In this document: piece by piece, positions 1 through 14,400 of the stretch
Numbering within the stretch: position 1 is the stretch's first letter
Layout of the letters: each line of letters opens with the position of its first letter
Assembly (NCBI GenBank): GCA_001510575.1
Contig: LNGK01000002.1
Location: 2,530,144 to 2,594,143 of the forward strand
From: Knoxdaviesia capensis
Lineage: Eukaryota > Ascomycota > Sordariomycetes > Microascales > Gondwanamycetaceae
Length of the DNA stretch: 64,000 nt
Direction of reading: 5' to 3'
Position numbers and translations under genes: made by a program
The notes under the pieces: generated by a model
Seen by the model: only the letters and a program-made list of their open reading frames with translations
Told to the model about the DNA's origin: nothing
Database searches by the model: none

Positions 1-2037
1 TTGCATTTGCGCTCCCAAATGTGCAACCTCCAAGAGAGCCATGTATGATATGGCCGATATCGCACGTTTGACTCCATTGCGGTATCGCAACCCTCGTGAT
101 AAACAACTGGCGTGTATTAGGACATCCTGCCTGACCACATCCGAAACAGCACACATCACTGGGAGGACACAGCAGCGTTGTCTGGATGGGTGGAACGAAG
201 CCAGGCACAACCCCATCACTCGGCGCAGATGGAATTTACACTTTGGTACTGAGGAAACCTCGTCTATCGCCCCGTTCATCCCGCTTACTGGGTGTCTCAC
301 CAAATCAGGATACGATGTGTGTCGTAACCCCAAGCCATGTGTGTAAGGGAAAACACACCAAAAAGTGAATTTCCGGAAAACGCACACCCCTTCAACGTGC
401 TAATAATGGCCGCAAAGAATTATATTCGGCACATGTGCCCTCAAAAAGAAGGCATCGCTGTGTAGTTAGGTCCACCTTCACCTTTACTTGACATCTCTAT
501 CGTGTCGATATTCATTCAGAACTCACGTAGCTCCGGGGCGTGGGTCGCTATACGCAGTGTGCTTTCAGTAACTTGACATCAAGCTACAGTTAAGTGGGCA
601 GACCTCAAGACGACATGCGTTGGTATAATATCTGGCCATCATATTACATCTTGCTTTTTTTAAGCAGTTCACTCAACCGCGCACCCAATCCCGCTTCGTA
701 CGCGAGATAAATTAGTTGAGGTGTCGTTATATCCCCTACGTATTCACTGCATAGCAATATCCCATGGTTCGTTTGACGGTAGAAGTCGACGCCTGTGCTT
801 TTTGAAAGGGGGTGAAGGGTGTGAGTTCCTGTATCCGGGGAGCAAAGATTATGGGTGATCTCTTCCCGTGTCCGCATTGTCACTGCACATGAAAGTGCCC
901 AAGACAGAGATGAAGCGAACTGGAAAGATGCTATCAAAAGCATCAAATATACCAGCTCAATAACCAGTTTCTCCGTGCACCTTTCTCCATATGGCAGGTT
1001 TTGCCAAGATCTGGAGAACGAAGCGGCCCGTACTCTCCAGGTTGCTACATATATGGATTAAACTACCAGCAACAATTATTGATCTATTCATAGACTATGA
1101 CGGATTATCATTTATCAAGTCGTCTCCCTTCTGGATGAACTTTTGCTCCGGTGCCGATTGGCATTCCGATAAGCTCGTGAACTCCAAGCAGTCGTCGTTA
1201 GGCCGGGAGAACGTTATATGGAAATGATTCGGTTTCAGCATCCGGGAATCCAACATCTTGACGAAGGGAATAATCTCCCTACACCAAGTGGGACCCCATA
1301 CACAATGTGCAGGCGCTATTGGGTCCCCATCTCAGAGCAGGACTCGCCCGGCCATGCTTTTACACAGGGTCAGGGAAGTGGATTATGCTGCTGTCAAGCG
1401 ATCGTATGTTCCACAGGGAGGCATTAGGTTTGAACATCACCACTTAATGATGTGTTCTCCGAGTAGGACGACGATGATTTCCGAGCTATCGTGGGCAGTA
1501 AAGTGGCTGCGGCCCGGACAGTTAGCTGTTGTGTTTTGTCGTCTAGCTTGACCGTGAGGCGTTCTTTTTGGTTCTTGTTTCAACTTGACGGATTAGAATC
1601 GGTTGCTGCTCATGATAGCATCTTCTCTGTTTCTGTTTCGCGGCTTCGTTTGCAAAAGCTACAATGTCTCACTGTAGGATCTAGCGTTTCGTGCATTCAG
1701 AACAATTTCACTTCGGCGTTCAAGAGACAAGTATCAAAGCCACTGAGTGATGAGCCATGTTGTGGCTGTCAGGTAGTGAATGAATCGCATCTTGCAAGTT
1801 TAGGTGAACTTCAATTCATTCTATCAGCAAAAGATTGACGATGGATCTTGGTGAGGTAGCAGACTTTCGACGATAGCAGAACCCTGATATCCGAGCATAA
1901 TGAGAGTTAAACCGCACAGAGACTAAACAGCAGATTCCATTGCTACCTTGGTCCCTACATGTAAATACAAACTTGAAGATCAGTTGTTTTTGGCGAACAT
2001 GAAGCGTTATACTTGGGATAGGATATGCGAACATGCC

Positions 2038-2052
2038 AACCCTAACCCTAAC
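2038..2052 (+). repeat. Interstitial telomere-like repeat
   Basis: AACCCTAACCCTAAC is two and a half units of the CCCTAA strand of the fungal telomere repeat, in non-genic sequence. The nine-base direct repeat gcgaacatg lies just before it (about 1994-2002 and 2027-2035). A single exact double unit is very unlikely by chance in 64 kb, and there are at least four others in the window. Confidence 0.85.
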
Positions 2053-4533
2053 TACAACAAATAGCGTGCTAACACCACAACCAGAACTGACACACCAAAC
2101 CCTGTTAGGCCTACTACAACTCCGTCCAGTGAAATTTGGTCAGAACTTTCTTCTTTTAACCTTGCCCGAAACCTCCATATTTCCCCCGTTCTCCATCCTA
2201 AATTTCATCTGTGAACTCATGATCCTCATCTTCTGAGTATACCCAGTTTGCTTTCAAAAAGGACCATGGACCACCTCCACGTCTCTCCTCCGTCTGGGCC
2301 AGTATTCAATTGCGGATTAACCAAACGCCACGAGACTTTGCATCCCTCCCTCCTTTGGCTGGAAAAGGTGGTAAGTCGTCAACAAGCTTCAAACGCCCGT
2401 GTTGCACCTCCGGTTCTAGCCACTTTTTCTATACCACATAACGCTTCCACCAGAAACATGTTCGAGTCGGTGCGTGAATTCACTTTTGCCCCCTCAGGTT
2501 GTCTTGTCCTCTCCTCCCTTTCTTCCACCCTCGTTGTCCGTTTTCTGCTCTATCCTTCTCTCGCTACCCAGATGGCATAGGCCGTGGAAAAAGAGAGGGA
2601 AAACCCATATGTGACCGCTTGGGGATGTCCGTCGGACAAATAACCCAGCCTTGTTTTCCCGACTATATTTTTCCTAACAGACCAGAGATGCCGACAGCTG
2701 ACATGTTAGCGGCGACATACACATCCTCGAGCACGTTATACCGACCTGATGGTTTCTTTCCCCTCGCCCGTCTTGTTCTCTCGCCGTTCCTCTCGCTGTG
2801 TTGGCGGTGTGTGTGTGTATCAATCCATTCTGGCTTGTTTTGTTCTCGATGGCTTTGAGGATGCGTATGCAATGCATCGAAAATGCAGACTTGGAAAATC
2901 GTGTTCCACACCATTAATCCGAGCCATATCTTCAACAACCACCCTCGTACAAGATGGGCGTGTTGACTATGAAACTAGTGTTGTCCAAATATTCCGCTCC
3001 GCAGACAGTCCTTGTACCAGAAGATCCAACGCGATAAGCCCGTGTGCTCCTCTGCATGCATGTATTTCCATATCGCTTTCAAAATATGACTCCGAATCAA
3101 CTCGGATCGACGGAAAAACCGCCTTCCTTTACAAGAGAGATATACGGCGAAGACCCAGCCTTGTTCCACCGCCACCAAGCTGCATTCCTCTCTCATAAAC
3201 CCGTTGCTCACCTCCCACCACGCCCGCTGCGTGCAGCCGTGCGCAGAACATATGCATTTGATGTCCCAACCGCCGCCCTTTGGGCAGTGTCAACCCTATC
3301 GCGTCTCGTGTGGTGGAAAGGTCTCAGCCTCTAGAACAGAGGTGAGATTATGAAAATCTTCTCCGTTACTACGCTTAACCCCCCGGGGGGGTTGTTTTTG
3401 GCCTCATACTGCTAATACTCATGCCTGCGCGGCGGATCAATTTCGTTAAGACCCGGGCCTGAGGCTTTCTTGCAACCAGCAGTTTGGAATACACCTAGCT
3501 TCACCCCGTTGATGTGTATCTTGCCTATGCCAGCATGGGATCGTGCAGCTTATTGTCCCAATCTGGCGAAGCAACCAAAGCCCCCCCCCCCCTCCTAGAT
3601 GAAGGTAAATGTTCAGTATTTCCCCGCCGGAGAATCAAGTATGCAAGAAATGTCCACAGGTACTGGCAACACGAGATGTACGAACTACGAAGGAGGACAA
3701 CACTTAGAGGGCGGCTTAAAACCAACAAACCGCTGCTTACAGCAAGGGACCCTTCCAAGGGAAGTTCCAGCAGTCCTCAGAAGCCCGTGTAGTGCTTCAA
3801 CAGCAAGAGAAACGAGGTAGGTCCTACTCCTATCCGAAATCACACTCTTCTTTTTGGTCGTGTTCAGTCTAGGGAGATCTAGGTATGTTTCTCAATCGCC
3901 AAGCAACAGCGTATCGCCAGGTACTCAGTATCAAAGTGGGCGGAGAGAGTGGGAGAAGTGGAAATGGTGTCTGCGTCTCAGAGACATGGCTCGAGATAGG
4001 GTGTACAACACTAATTCGCCGTTTTTTTTTTTTTTTAATAGAACAGACACAGATACAACCTTTGATGGTTACAGAACATCCGGGGATCCTTTGCTTGACT
4101 CTCTCTTGTCGACTGTTATTGAGACACCCTGGATGTGGAAACTCATGAAATTTCGGTCACCGAAAAGCGGACTCGATATTTGACCCGGCAAAAGCCAATC
4201 TGTCAGTCAGTGTCGGAAACAAATGAACAAAATATTGGAGGGGGCGTGCGCAGCAAACACTTTCACAGCCGGGAGTGTGCCTTTCCCCGGGTGTATGCTA
4301 TACCCTACCATCCCTCCCTCCCTGCAGGGTAGGACACCCGCATCTTACGTGCACGCCTTTCTCACCTCGACTGCACGCCATCTTGCTGGATGTCTAATAC
4401 GGCGTTGCCTCACAGCACAGTGGCAGTAATTACAGATGCATCGATACTTTGCGCAAGAGGCACGACTGGCGGGAGGCCAAGGGACCGGGAACATTCTCTT
4501 TGTCTTGACATTGTGTCTGCCTCGACAATTTCA

Positions 4534-4539
4534 TATAAG
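4534..4539 (+). promoter_or_regulatory. Putative TATA element of the PKS gene
   Basis: TATAAG lies 116 bases upstream of the chosen PKS start codon. It is followed by a C/T- and CAA-rich leader (ctctcaaca just before the ATG), which is a usual fungal core-promoter layout. It is called on spacing and sequence only. Confidence 0.4.
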
Positions 4540-4649
4540 TTCCAGACAGCTCTCCCGAGAAAACTTCCAGCTTCTTCTTGAACTCCCATGATCTCCAGCC
4601 ATACATTCAACAACCAAAGCCGACATCAACTCAAACAATTCTCTCAACA

Positions 4650-7600
4650 ATGGCTGACAAGATGGCTTTCTATCTTTTTGGAGATCAGAGTGTCGACACT
4701 TACTCCTTCCTTGCCGAATTCTGCCGACAGGGAAACCCGAGCATCCTGTCGAAGACGTTTCTCGAGAGAGCCGGTCTCGCTCTGCGAGAGGAGGTCGAAG
4801 CTCTGCCGAAGCTTCAGAGAGAGAAGCTTCCCATCTTCCGTACCCTTTACCAGCTCAACGAGAAGTACCACGCCCAGGACGTCAAGCATGCTGGCATTGA
4901 CAGTGCTCTGCTCTGCATTGCCCAGCTGGCTCACTACATCGAGTACGTCGCTACTGAAGGGGGGCTGGTGTATCTTTGATGGCACGGGTTACTAACGCCT
5001 TCTCCTTGCTTTTCAATATAGCCATGCCGAGAAGAACCCGGAGGACTTCACCGACCGTGATCAAACCTTCTTTGTGGGTCTTTGCACCGGCCTTTTTGCT
5101 GCTTCTGCGATTGCTTCAACGGCTACCGTTTCTACCTTGATACCCCTGGCCATTCAAACTGTTCTTTTGGCGTTCCGGACTGGTTCTCATGTCGCAACTT
5201 TGGCGGAGCGACTTTACCCCAAGGCTGGCAAGTCCGAGCCTTGGACTTTTATCTTGCCGAGAGTAGAGGAGGAGGAGGCCGTTGTTGCTCTGGCCAAGTT
5301 CCATCATCATAATGTGAGTACCGGCAATGCCCCACTGCTACGAGTCAAGACCTCAGCAGGATGCTAACATACTTTCCATGCCTCTTAGGCCGTTCCCATT
5401 GCCAACCACGCCTACATCAGCGCCGTTTCTGCTTCCAACATCGCAATATCCGGCGTCCCCTCGACTCTTTCCACCATCCTCGAACAGAAGATCTTCGAGC
5501 CGAAGGGGACCACCATTCCCATCCACGGACCTTACCATTCCGCCAGCCTGTATGCCTCCGCCGACATCGACAAGATTCTACGATTCGATGACCCGGCCCT
5601 GAATGCCATTCTGGAGAAGACCTCGCCGCGCTCTTCCGTCGTATCTTCTAGCACCGGCACCTGGCACACCGAGACCAACACCAAGGATCTTTTTCGTGCT
5701 GTGGTCAAGGAGTGCCTGAGCGACCCTCTGTTGCTCACCCAGACCCTCAGTGCCTGTATCGATGCCGGCCGCCGTTTCACCGGCCCAGATTGCCTGATCA
5801 TTCCCTTCGGCCCCGCCCAGTCTTCTGCCACCTTCGAGAAGACCCTCAAGGCCGAGACTGACCTGAATATCTCCCTCCGGAACATTGATTTTGGCCGCCG
5901 GACCTCTACCGGCTCCCGCATCGGAAACCACGGTGATCAGCTCGGCCGCTGCAAGCTGGCCATTGTTGGTATGGCTGGGCGTTTCCCTGACGCTGCTAGC
6001 CACGAGAAGCTGTGGGAGCTGCTTGCCAAGGGCCTCGATGTTCACCGTGTCGTTCCCCCGGAACGTTTCCCCGTCGCTACCCACTACGACCCCACTGGAA
6101 AGGCTATCAACACCAGCCACACCCCGTACGGCTGCTGGATTGAGAACCCTGGCATGTTCGATCCTCGCTTCTTCAACATGTCTCCTCGTGAGGCGTTCCA
6201 GACGGATCCCATGCAGCGCATGGCTTTGACTACCGCGTACGAGGCTCTCGAGATGTCTGGATATGTTCCCAACCGAACCCCATCTACCCGTCTTGACCGT
6301 ATCGGTACCTTCTACGGCCAGACTTCGGATGACTGGCGAGAGATCAACGCGGCCCAGGAGGTGGACACCTACTTCATTACCGGTGGTGTGCGTGCCTTCG
6401 GCCCCGGTAGAATCAACTACCACTTCGGCTTCAGCGGTCCTAGCTTGAACATTGATACTGCTTGCTCTTCTAGTGCTGCTGCCATGCAGGTTGCCTGCTC
6501 GTCCCTGTGGGCCAAGGAGTGTGACACTGCCATCGTTGGTGGTCTGTCGTGCATGACCAACTCGGATATCTTTGCCGGTCTCAGTCGCGGCCAGTTCCTG
6601 TCCAAGACTGGTTCTTGTCAGACCTTCGACAACGGCGCCGATGGATACTGCCGTGCCGATGCTTGTGCTTCGGTCATTGTTAAGCGCCTAGATGACGCTA
6701 TCGCTGATAAGGATCTGGTGCTTGCCGTTGTCCTTGGCAGTGCTACCAACCACAGTGCCGATGCCATCTCGATCACTCACCCCCACGGACCTACCCAGTC
6801 CATCCTGTCCTCTGCCATTCTTGACGAGGCTGGCATTGACCCTCTTGACATTGACTATGTCGAGATGCACGGTACTGGAACCCAGGCTGGTGACGGTACT
6901 GAGATGGTGTCTGTCACTGATGTTTTCGCTCCGGCTGATCGCCCCCGCCCTCGCGACCGCCCGCTGTACCTTGGTGCCGTTAAGAGTAACATCGGACACG
7001 GTGAAGCCGCTTCTGGTGTGACTGCCCTGTGCAAGGTTCTTCTCATGCTTCAGAAGAATGCTATCCCGCCCCACGTTGGTATCAAGAAAGAGATCAACAA
7101 GACCTTCCCGTCGGATCTGTCTGAGCGCGGTGTCAACATTGCCTTCCACTTGACTCCATTCAAGCGTGCTGATGGCAAGCCCAGACGTATCTTCATCAAC
7201 AACTTCAGCGCTGCTGGTGGTAACACCGGTCTTCTCCTTGAGGAGGCTCCCAAGCTGCCCGCCTCCAAGGCTGACCCGAGATCTCACCACGTCATAGCTG
7301 TCACCGCCAAGTCGAAGGCTGCTATGATCCGCAACGCCGAGAGACTTGTTGAGTGGATGACCGAGAACCCTGACACCCCGATCAGCGATGTTGCCTACAC
7401 CACCACTGCCAGACGTATCCAGCAGTACTGGCGCATGAACGTGTCGGCTACCGACCTCAATGACGCTAAGCATCTGATCCAGGCTCGCCTCAAGGAGAAC
7501 TTCGTTCCCATATCTCCTGAGCCCCCGAAGGTTGCCTTCATGTTCACCGGCCAGGGTTCTCACTACGCCGCTCTCGGGAAGGAGCTGTATGAGAACCATG

Positions 7601-10600
7601 GTATCTTCCGTGACAGCATCGATGAATTCAATACCCTTGCTCAGATCCACGGCTTCCCGTCGCTGATGCCTCTCATTGATGGCAGCTGCCAGGATGTTTT
7701 CGGAGGACTGTCGCCGCTGATTGTTCAGCTGGGTCTCTGCGCTGTTGAGATGGCCTTGACCCGCCTGTGGGCGTCTTGGGGTATCCGCCCCGCTGTTGTG
7801 CTCGGACACTCCCTTGGTGAATATGCTGCCATGAACGCCGCTGGTGTCCTCTCCCCCAGCGATGCCCTGTACCTTGTCGGTACCCGTGCTAAGCTGCTTA
7901 TCGAGCACTGTGTCCCCGGCACCCACGCCATGCTGGCTGTCCAGGGCTCTGTCCAGGCCGTCAAGGAGGCTCTGGGTGCCCGCGCTGACAGCGTGAATGT
8001 GGCTTGCATCAACGGCCCGCGTGAGACCGTTCTCAGCGGCCAGTCCGGTGATATGGAGGAGCTTGCCCAGATTCTTGCTGCTGGTGGATACAAGACCACC
8101 CAGCTCAAGGTGCCCTTCGCTTTCCACTCTGCCCAGGTTGAGCCCATTCTGGATGAGTTTGAGCTTCTGGCCAAGTCCGTCAAGTTCCAGCAGCCTACTG
8201 TCCCGATCATCTCCCCTCTTCTGGCTAAGCTGCTTACGGATTCCTCCGAGTTTGGCCCCAAGTATCTCCGCAACCATGCTCGTGAGGCTGTTGACTTTGT
8301 TGGTGGTCTCGTGTCTGCCCAGCAGAAGGGTGCCATTGACGAGAAGACTGTCTGGCTTGAGGTTGGCCCTCACCCCATCTGTGCGAACATGGTCAAGGCT
8401 GCCTTCGGTGGAGCTACTATCGCTGTCCCTACCTTGCGCCGCAACGACTCGACCTACAAGGTCCTCTCCTCGACTCTGTGCACTCTCCACTCTGCTGGTC
8501 TGAACATTGACTGGAACGAGTTCCACCGCGACTTCAGCAAGTCCACCACCGTCCTGCACTTGCCTACATATTCTTTCGATGAAAAGAATTACTGGCTGCA
8601 GTACACCGGTGACTGGTGCTTGACCAAGAACCGTGGCACTGCTGCCCTCCCGGCTGCTATCGCTGCTGCCCCCAAGAAGCCCACTCTGGAGACTACCTCG
8701 GTGCACAAGGTTACCAAAGAGGAGATCAACGGCTCGACCGTTGTGATCGAGACTGAGACCAACCTGTCCCGCGAGGATACTCGCAATGTTGTTGCCGGCC
8801 ATCTGTGCAACGGTGCTCCTCTTCTCCCTAGCACCATGTACGGTGATATGGCCATGACCATCTGCGACTATGCCTATAAGCTGGTTCGCCCTGACGCTGA
8901 GAATGTCGCCGTTAATGTGTCTAGAGTCGAGGTTCCCAAGACCCTGATATTCAACGACAAGCTTGAGGCTCACATTGTGCGCTGCACGGCCACCTGCCAC
9001 ATTGAGGCTGGATATGCCGACCTTGTCTTCCACTCCACGGAGGGTGGCAAGAAGACTGAGCACGGATATTGCAAGGTCTTCTACGGTGACAAGGAAGAGT
9101 GGCTCCAAGAGTTTGAGAAGGTTGCCTATCTCATCCAGGCCCGCATGGAGCACCTTGCCAATGCCGAGAAGGAGGGCAAGGCCTCCAAGATTGGCCGTGG
9201 TCTCGCCTACAAGCTGTTCACGGCTCTGGTCGACTATGACCCGCGCTACCAGGGAATGGATGAGGTCATCCTTGACAGCACCACCTGCGAGGCGGTGTCC
9301 ACTGTCCGGTTCAAGACTACCGAGAAGGATGGAAACTTCTTCTTCAATCCCTACTGGATTGACAGCTGCTGCCACGTTTCTGGCTTCATTGTCAATGGTA
9401 GCGACGCTGTGGACTCCCGTGATCAGGTGTACATCTCTCACGGATGGGGATCCATGAAGCTGCCCGTCAAGCTGGACCCTGCTGGCACCTATCGCACCTA
9501 CATCCGCATGCTGCCTGTCAAGGGGTCTCGTATGATGAGCGGTGATGCCTACATCTTCGACAGCGAGCAGAAGCTGATTGGTCTGGTGACTGATATCCGC
9601 TTCCAGTGTGTTCCCCGCAAGGTGCTGAACATCATGCTGCCTCCTCGCGGTGCTGTTGCCGCTCGCCTGGCTGTGTCTGCTCTGCCGAGCTCGTCTGGCC
9701 CGGCCAAGGTTGCCGCCGCCCCCACTGCTAAGGAGAAGAAGCAGGTGACGTCTCGTAACATCCAGACGGTCAACACCAAGCTCCGCCGCTCGGTTGTGAC
9801 CTCGGTTCTTGAGATCCTGGCCAAGGAGACTGGTGTCAGCGACGATGAGCTTGCTGACAACATCATGTTCTCCGACCTTGGTGTCGACTCGCTGATGGGT
9901 CTTACTGTCAGCGGCCGTATCCGTGAGGATCTCGGCCTAGATCTAGACAACCATGTCTTCTCTGACCATCCCACTGTTGGTGCTCTCAAGGCCCATCTGG
10001 CTCAGTTCGAGACTGCGGGTGCTAGGGAGGAGGGCACCCTGTCCAATGACTCGGCTGACTGCACTTCCGATTCGTCGCAGATGGAGTCTGACTCCAACGT
10101 GACCACTCCTCCTGATGGAAGTGAGGATGGATCTGTCAAGGATGGAGGCAGTGATCTCCAGGACCTTCTCCGGTCGACCATCTGCGCTGAGATGGGTGTC
10201 GACGTTGATGAGATCATCGCCGCCCCTGATCTGGCTGCCCTTGGTATGGATTCGCTGATGAGCTTGTCCATTCTCGGCACTCTGCGCGAGAAGAGCGGTC
10301 TGGATATCCCCTCGGACCTCTTCGGCCACAATACCTCTCTGGCTTCCATTGAGAAGGCTCTCGGCATTGGCGCCCGCCCCCAGAAGCCCGCTGCCGCTCC
10401 GGCTCCCAAGCAGACCTCGTCTAAGCAGGCTGTGGCTCCCCGCCCCCGCCCCCCTCGCGTCATCAACACCCACCCTGGAAACACCACTGCCACTATCCAG
10501 AAGCCTCCCCCGCCCACTGAGATCATCGACAACTATCCCAACCGCAAGGCTTCCTCCGTCCTCCTTCAGGGTTCCACCCGTACCGCTACCCGCAACCTGT

Positions 10601-11413
10601 TCATGATTCCTGACGGCAGTGGATGCGCCACCTCCTACCGTGAGCTGAGCACCATCGGCCCCGACTGGGCTGTGTTTGGCTTGTGGTCTCCCTTCCTCAA
10701 GACCCCCGAGGAGTTCAAGTGCGGCGTGTACGGCATGGCTGCCAAGTATATCCAGGAGATCAAGCGTCGCCAGCCCGTTGGTCCCTACGCTCTCTCTGGA
10801 TGGAGTGCCGGTGGTGTCATCTCGTACGAGATTGTCAACCAGATGGTGCGCGCTGGTGACGTTGTCGACCACCTCATCATCATTGATGCCCCTTGCCCGA
10901 TTACCATCGAGCCTCTTCCCCGCAGTCTGCACGCGTGGTTCGCCACCATTGGCCTGCTCGGTGAGGATGATGTCAAGTCCCAGAAGAGGGATATTCCCGA
11001 GTGGCTTCTCCCCCACTTCGCCTCGACGGTGACGGCCCTGTCGAACTACACTGCGACGCCCATCCCTGATGACAAGTGCCCCAACGTGATGGCTATCTGG
11101 TGCGAAGACGGTGTCTGCAAGACCCCGACCGACCCCCGCCCGGATCCCTACCCGACTGGCCACGCCCTTTTCCTGCTCGACAACCGGACTGATTTCGGCC
11201 CCAACCGGTGGGACGAGTACCTCAACTACGATAAGATCCAGACCCGTCACATGCCTGGTAACCACTTTAACATGATGCACGGCAAGATGGTAAGCACCCG
11301 CATCCTCCCGATGATTCCCTTCCTAACATGACAAGTACTGACTGTATTTCTCTGCCTTTTCTTAGGCCAAGCAGCTTGGAGATTTCATCCGGGAGGCTCT
11401 TACTCAGTCGTGA
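4650..11413 (+). CDS. PKS1: Non-reducing polyketide synthase, DHN-melanin type
   Basis: This enzyme should condense malonyl units into 1,3,6,8-tetrahydroxynaphthalene, the first step of DHN-melanin. Exons are 4650-4942, 5022-5313, 5389-11289 and 11366-11413, giving 2177 aa, the usual size for this family. The three introns (79, 75, 76 nt) have GT-AG ends and CTAAC-type branch sites. Domains in order: SAT (about 5-250; GLCTG with Cys119, GPYHS near 243-246), KS (about 384-810; Cys554 in DTACSSS, His689, His732), MAT (about 910-1220; GHSLG Ser1003), PT (about 1300-1610; His1333, Asp1520), two ACPs (Ser1696, Ser1817) and a TE (GWSAG Ser2001, His2154). All expected catalytic residues are present. 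The start is ATG at 4650 in an aacaATGgc context. Clade and product are inferred from the domain set and from the naphthol reductase and CMR1-type regulator nearby. A YWA1-type heptaketide is the main alternative. Confidence 0.95.
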
Positions 11414-14400
11414 TTAACAGATCTTGATAGCTTTATAGCTTCAGAGCTGTGCCTGACTCTGACTGTGATAACATGCCATCTTCGAATGAGACCCCTCGCT
11501 CCCTTCCAAACTTTTCCTTCTTCTCCTTTCCTTTTCCTAGCTCATCTTTGCGAAACTTGCTTTTTTTCACTCATGCCTGGAAGTTGTTATTTTATGGTTA
11601 AGACTTTTTATAAGACGGATCTTGGGATATTATATCTGGGAGCAAAATTTTTTCATCTTCATTTTTTTTTTCGCTCTGCTCTGCTGCTTTTTGGTGTTTC
11701 CCTGGAACAATTACTCTCTCGGTTGTCTCCTTGGAACGCTTGATAATTTCTGCTTTTTGGCCTTGGTTGTTTAGTTTTATCTTGCACAGCTTCATCTCTT
11801 CCTGTTGGTTTTTCTTTTCTCGAGATACGGATACATTTCCGGCTCTCAATCATATACTAGGCTGGTCCAACTTTATCAACCCCCTCTCGATCTTCTAGCT
11901 AACTTCGACCTGCAGTCTGGAAAACACAGGGACTACAAGGTCTGTGGGATGCTTCATCCTACCCGTTTCTTTCTCTCTCTCTCTCTGTCTCTGTTAGCTT
12001 TATTGTTTTTTTCTTTTCGTTAGCTATCTTTACAGAAGCCTGATAGACCAAATTGTGAACCTGATTGACTCTACTCTAACGCTCTCTATTGCCGCTTGAA
12101 CATATACATGATCATGTGAACTGCCCACGCCTGTACTCACTCCTCTTCTCATTGCCTTGCTCTAATCCCGACTTCGGAAAGCATTGCCGAGCTGCGACAA
12201 TGTCTGTTACACAAGCAATGATGACCTGGTCGGGCTGCAACAAGCCGAGCCAAAACGAGCACATATGAAGGCCCGTTCGCACATCCATGCCCAAGACCTG
12301 TATGAACACTTGATTCCCTGCTTGTGCCTTGTGCATACCGTTTGTCCTGCCATAACCTGTGGTAGGTGGGTTAATCTTTCTTCGGTATATGATGACACCG
12401 GCATCGTACGGCAACGATGCGACGCATGACCGCGGTATTGGGGAGGGGGATAGTTCTGTAGGACCAAGGGTTGGTTCGCTGGTGGTGTGGCAGGACGTGA
12501 AGGGCGGAACGTCTGGACCGCAATGCTTTTGTATGCGGATCTCCAAGTGCAGCGGGGCCAGGCCCGGCGGTATTCCATGCGCAGAGCGGACATTCAACAG
12601 GAACTCCCGTTGTCCAGAGTGCCGATCTGCGGTTGATCAGCGCAGTAGTGGTTGGAAATATAGCTTACCTGGTCCCGCTGCTCACGATCGGCGAGTCGCA
12701 TCCACCTCGGACGATGATGGCATTGCCCAACGACGTGATTCTTAGGTCAATGGCTTAGGTGTAACCATGCCGATCACCAGACGAGAGAGAGACTCTTCTT
12801 CCCCCTGGAGGGCGACGTGTTGGGCACAACGAACAGGGTCTCCCTAATGCGTGAAAAGTCGGTTTGGGCATAGTTTCCCGGTTTTATACGACCGGGTCCC
12901 AGACACAGAGGCAAGCACCAGCGCACGAGATTGAGACTTGCGTGCGGACGTGCTTCATTGAGGAGGTCGGCGGGCGGCCGTTGTTCAGCTTACAGACGGA
13001 GGGGATGAAGTCGATTACTACATACATACTGCACATAGCTGCGGAAAGCTGTACAGTCGAAGTCTACGTGTGGCCGGGGAACATGTCTGATCCAGTCGGA
13101 TTGCAACCGAGATTTCCTCGAAGCGCCCAGCGCCCGAGAGAGAAAGGGGGGCAAGAAATACATACAGCAGAATGTTCAGATGAGACCCGGTTCGTGTTAC
13201 CGTCGCTCGGTCTCCTTTCCGAAATATGAGACCTTTTTTTTTTTTTTGCTCTATGCCTCAGTGGGATTCCTGCATAAGACTAGTTAGCCTGATAGACCTG
13301 CCTCAACGGGGTCTGTGTCTTATATTTGTGAAGTGAACAGGTCACTCAATCTGCACCGACTCGTTTGCACGGCTTTTGGGGACGTCGCCCTCTCACGCAT
13401 ACTGTCGGTGATCTCACCGACGAGAGGCTCGACATCATCAACAATCCCGTTTCTCCCACCACCACTGCTCGCTTCACAACTCCCGCCCCACCAACGCTCA
13501 GGTCTTGGTATCACCGTCGCCAGTTACATCTGCACTGAAATCACGTCTCACTGTGCGGGCTGAACACCAGCAGACGACCTGCCACATTCTGAAAGCAACT
13601 CGTGGGCGAGTCTCACGTCACTGGATCACCTGCAGACCTCGAGCGTAGTTCTTTAGGGCCACCGCGCGCAACTTCTGAAGCTGTCTAGTGAGTGACAACA
13701 GACACCCACCAGAGAAAACTTGTATCTCGCTTCTGTAATTGGGCGTGGGTGTGTTTGCAGAATCTCTGGCAGCTGGATTAAATAACCTCCCACAGATATA
13801 TATATGGGCTTAATATATATCCCGAGATCATCATCTCCACCCACCCACGCCAAAATCTCACCAATTCGCAAAGTCTGTCTATAGGCATGCACACTCCCCT
13901 CCATCCAGACTCCAAATATGATGATCCGTGCTGGAGGGGGGCTAGGGTCTGGGTTCGGTTTATATCAAGCGTGGTCTTACCCCTGGCCGGACCACACATA
14001 GATTAAGCCCTATATCAGCCTGCTGATCATTGCCTAGATACACCCTACCTCCATCGCCTGTGTGAACTGTATTGACTCTTAACAAGGTGCGTGTGGAATG
14101 ATTACACCGTCCCTCCTGATACACGTGATACGGTGGTGTCAATTGGGGGCGAAAGATGCCATCACTGGATTTTCTCTCTTCGTGTCTCCGCGCTTCCGTG
14201 AGAGGCACAGGCCGATGGGGACGCTGGTTGGCTAACACGGGGATCTCTTTTGGTATATTCTATCCGAACTTAGCTCGACTTGTATCAAGGTGATGTGGGA
14301 TACATCACAAGTTGGCGATCATGTGAAAATTGTCAGGAAAACTGATTTATTATGACTCCGTTCGTCTGCCTGTCAAGAGATCCAAGTTCGGTGACGACGG

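Larger units (their letters stand above)
1..4649. other. Non-genic region upstream of the PKS
   Basis: I see no gene here that I can support. Open frames are short, lack family motifs and do not join across plausible introns. The stretch holds a double telomere-like tract at 2038-2052, a pyrimidine-rich block around 2100-2600, a near-perfect C6/G7 palindrome at 3377-3393, a C12 run at 3581-3592 and a T15 run at 4022-4036. The last few hundred bases should be the polyketide synthase promoter and 5' leader. A long noncoding RNA or a distal part of the pigment promoter is possible, but nothing here proves it. Confidence 0.6.

Noticed and set aside
6688..9441. 917-codon open frame antisense to the PKS
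   Set aside because: It is the complement of a C-ending-codon-biased gene; the protein has no family motif. The same applies to the 445-codon antisense frame at 9943-11280.
12112..12597. 161-codon minus frame between PKS and regulator
   Set aside because: No motif, mixed composition and a competing frame of similar length on the same strand.
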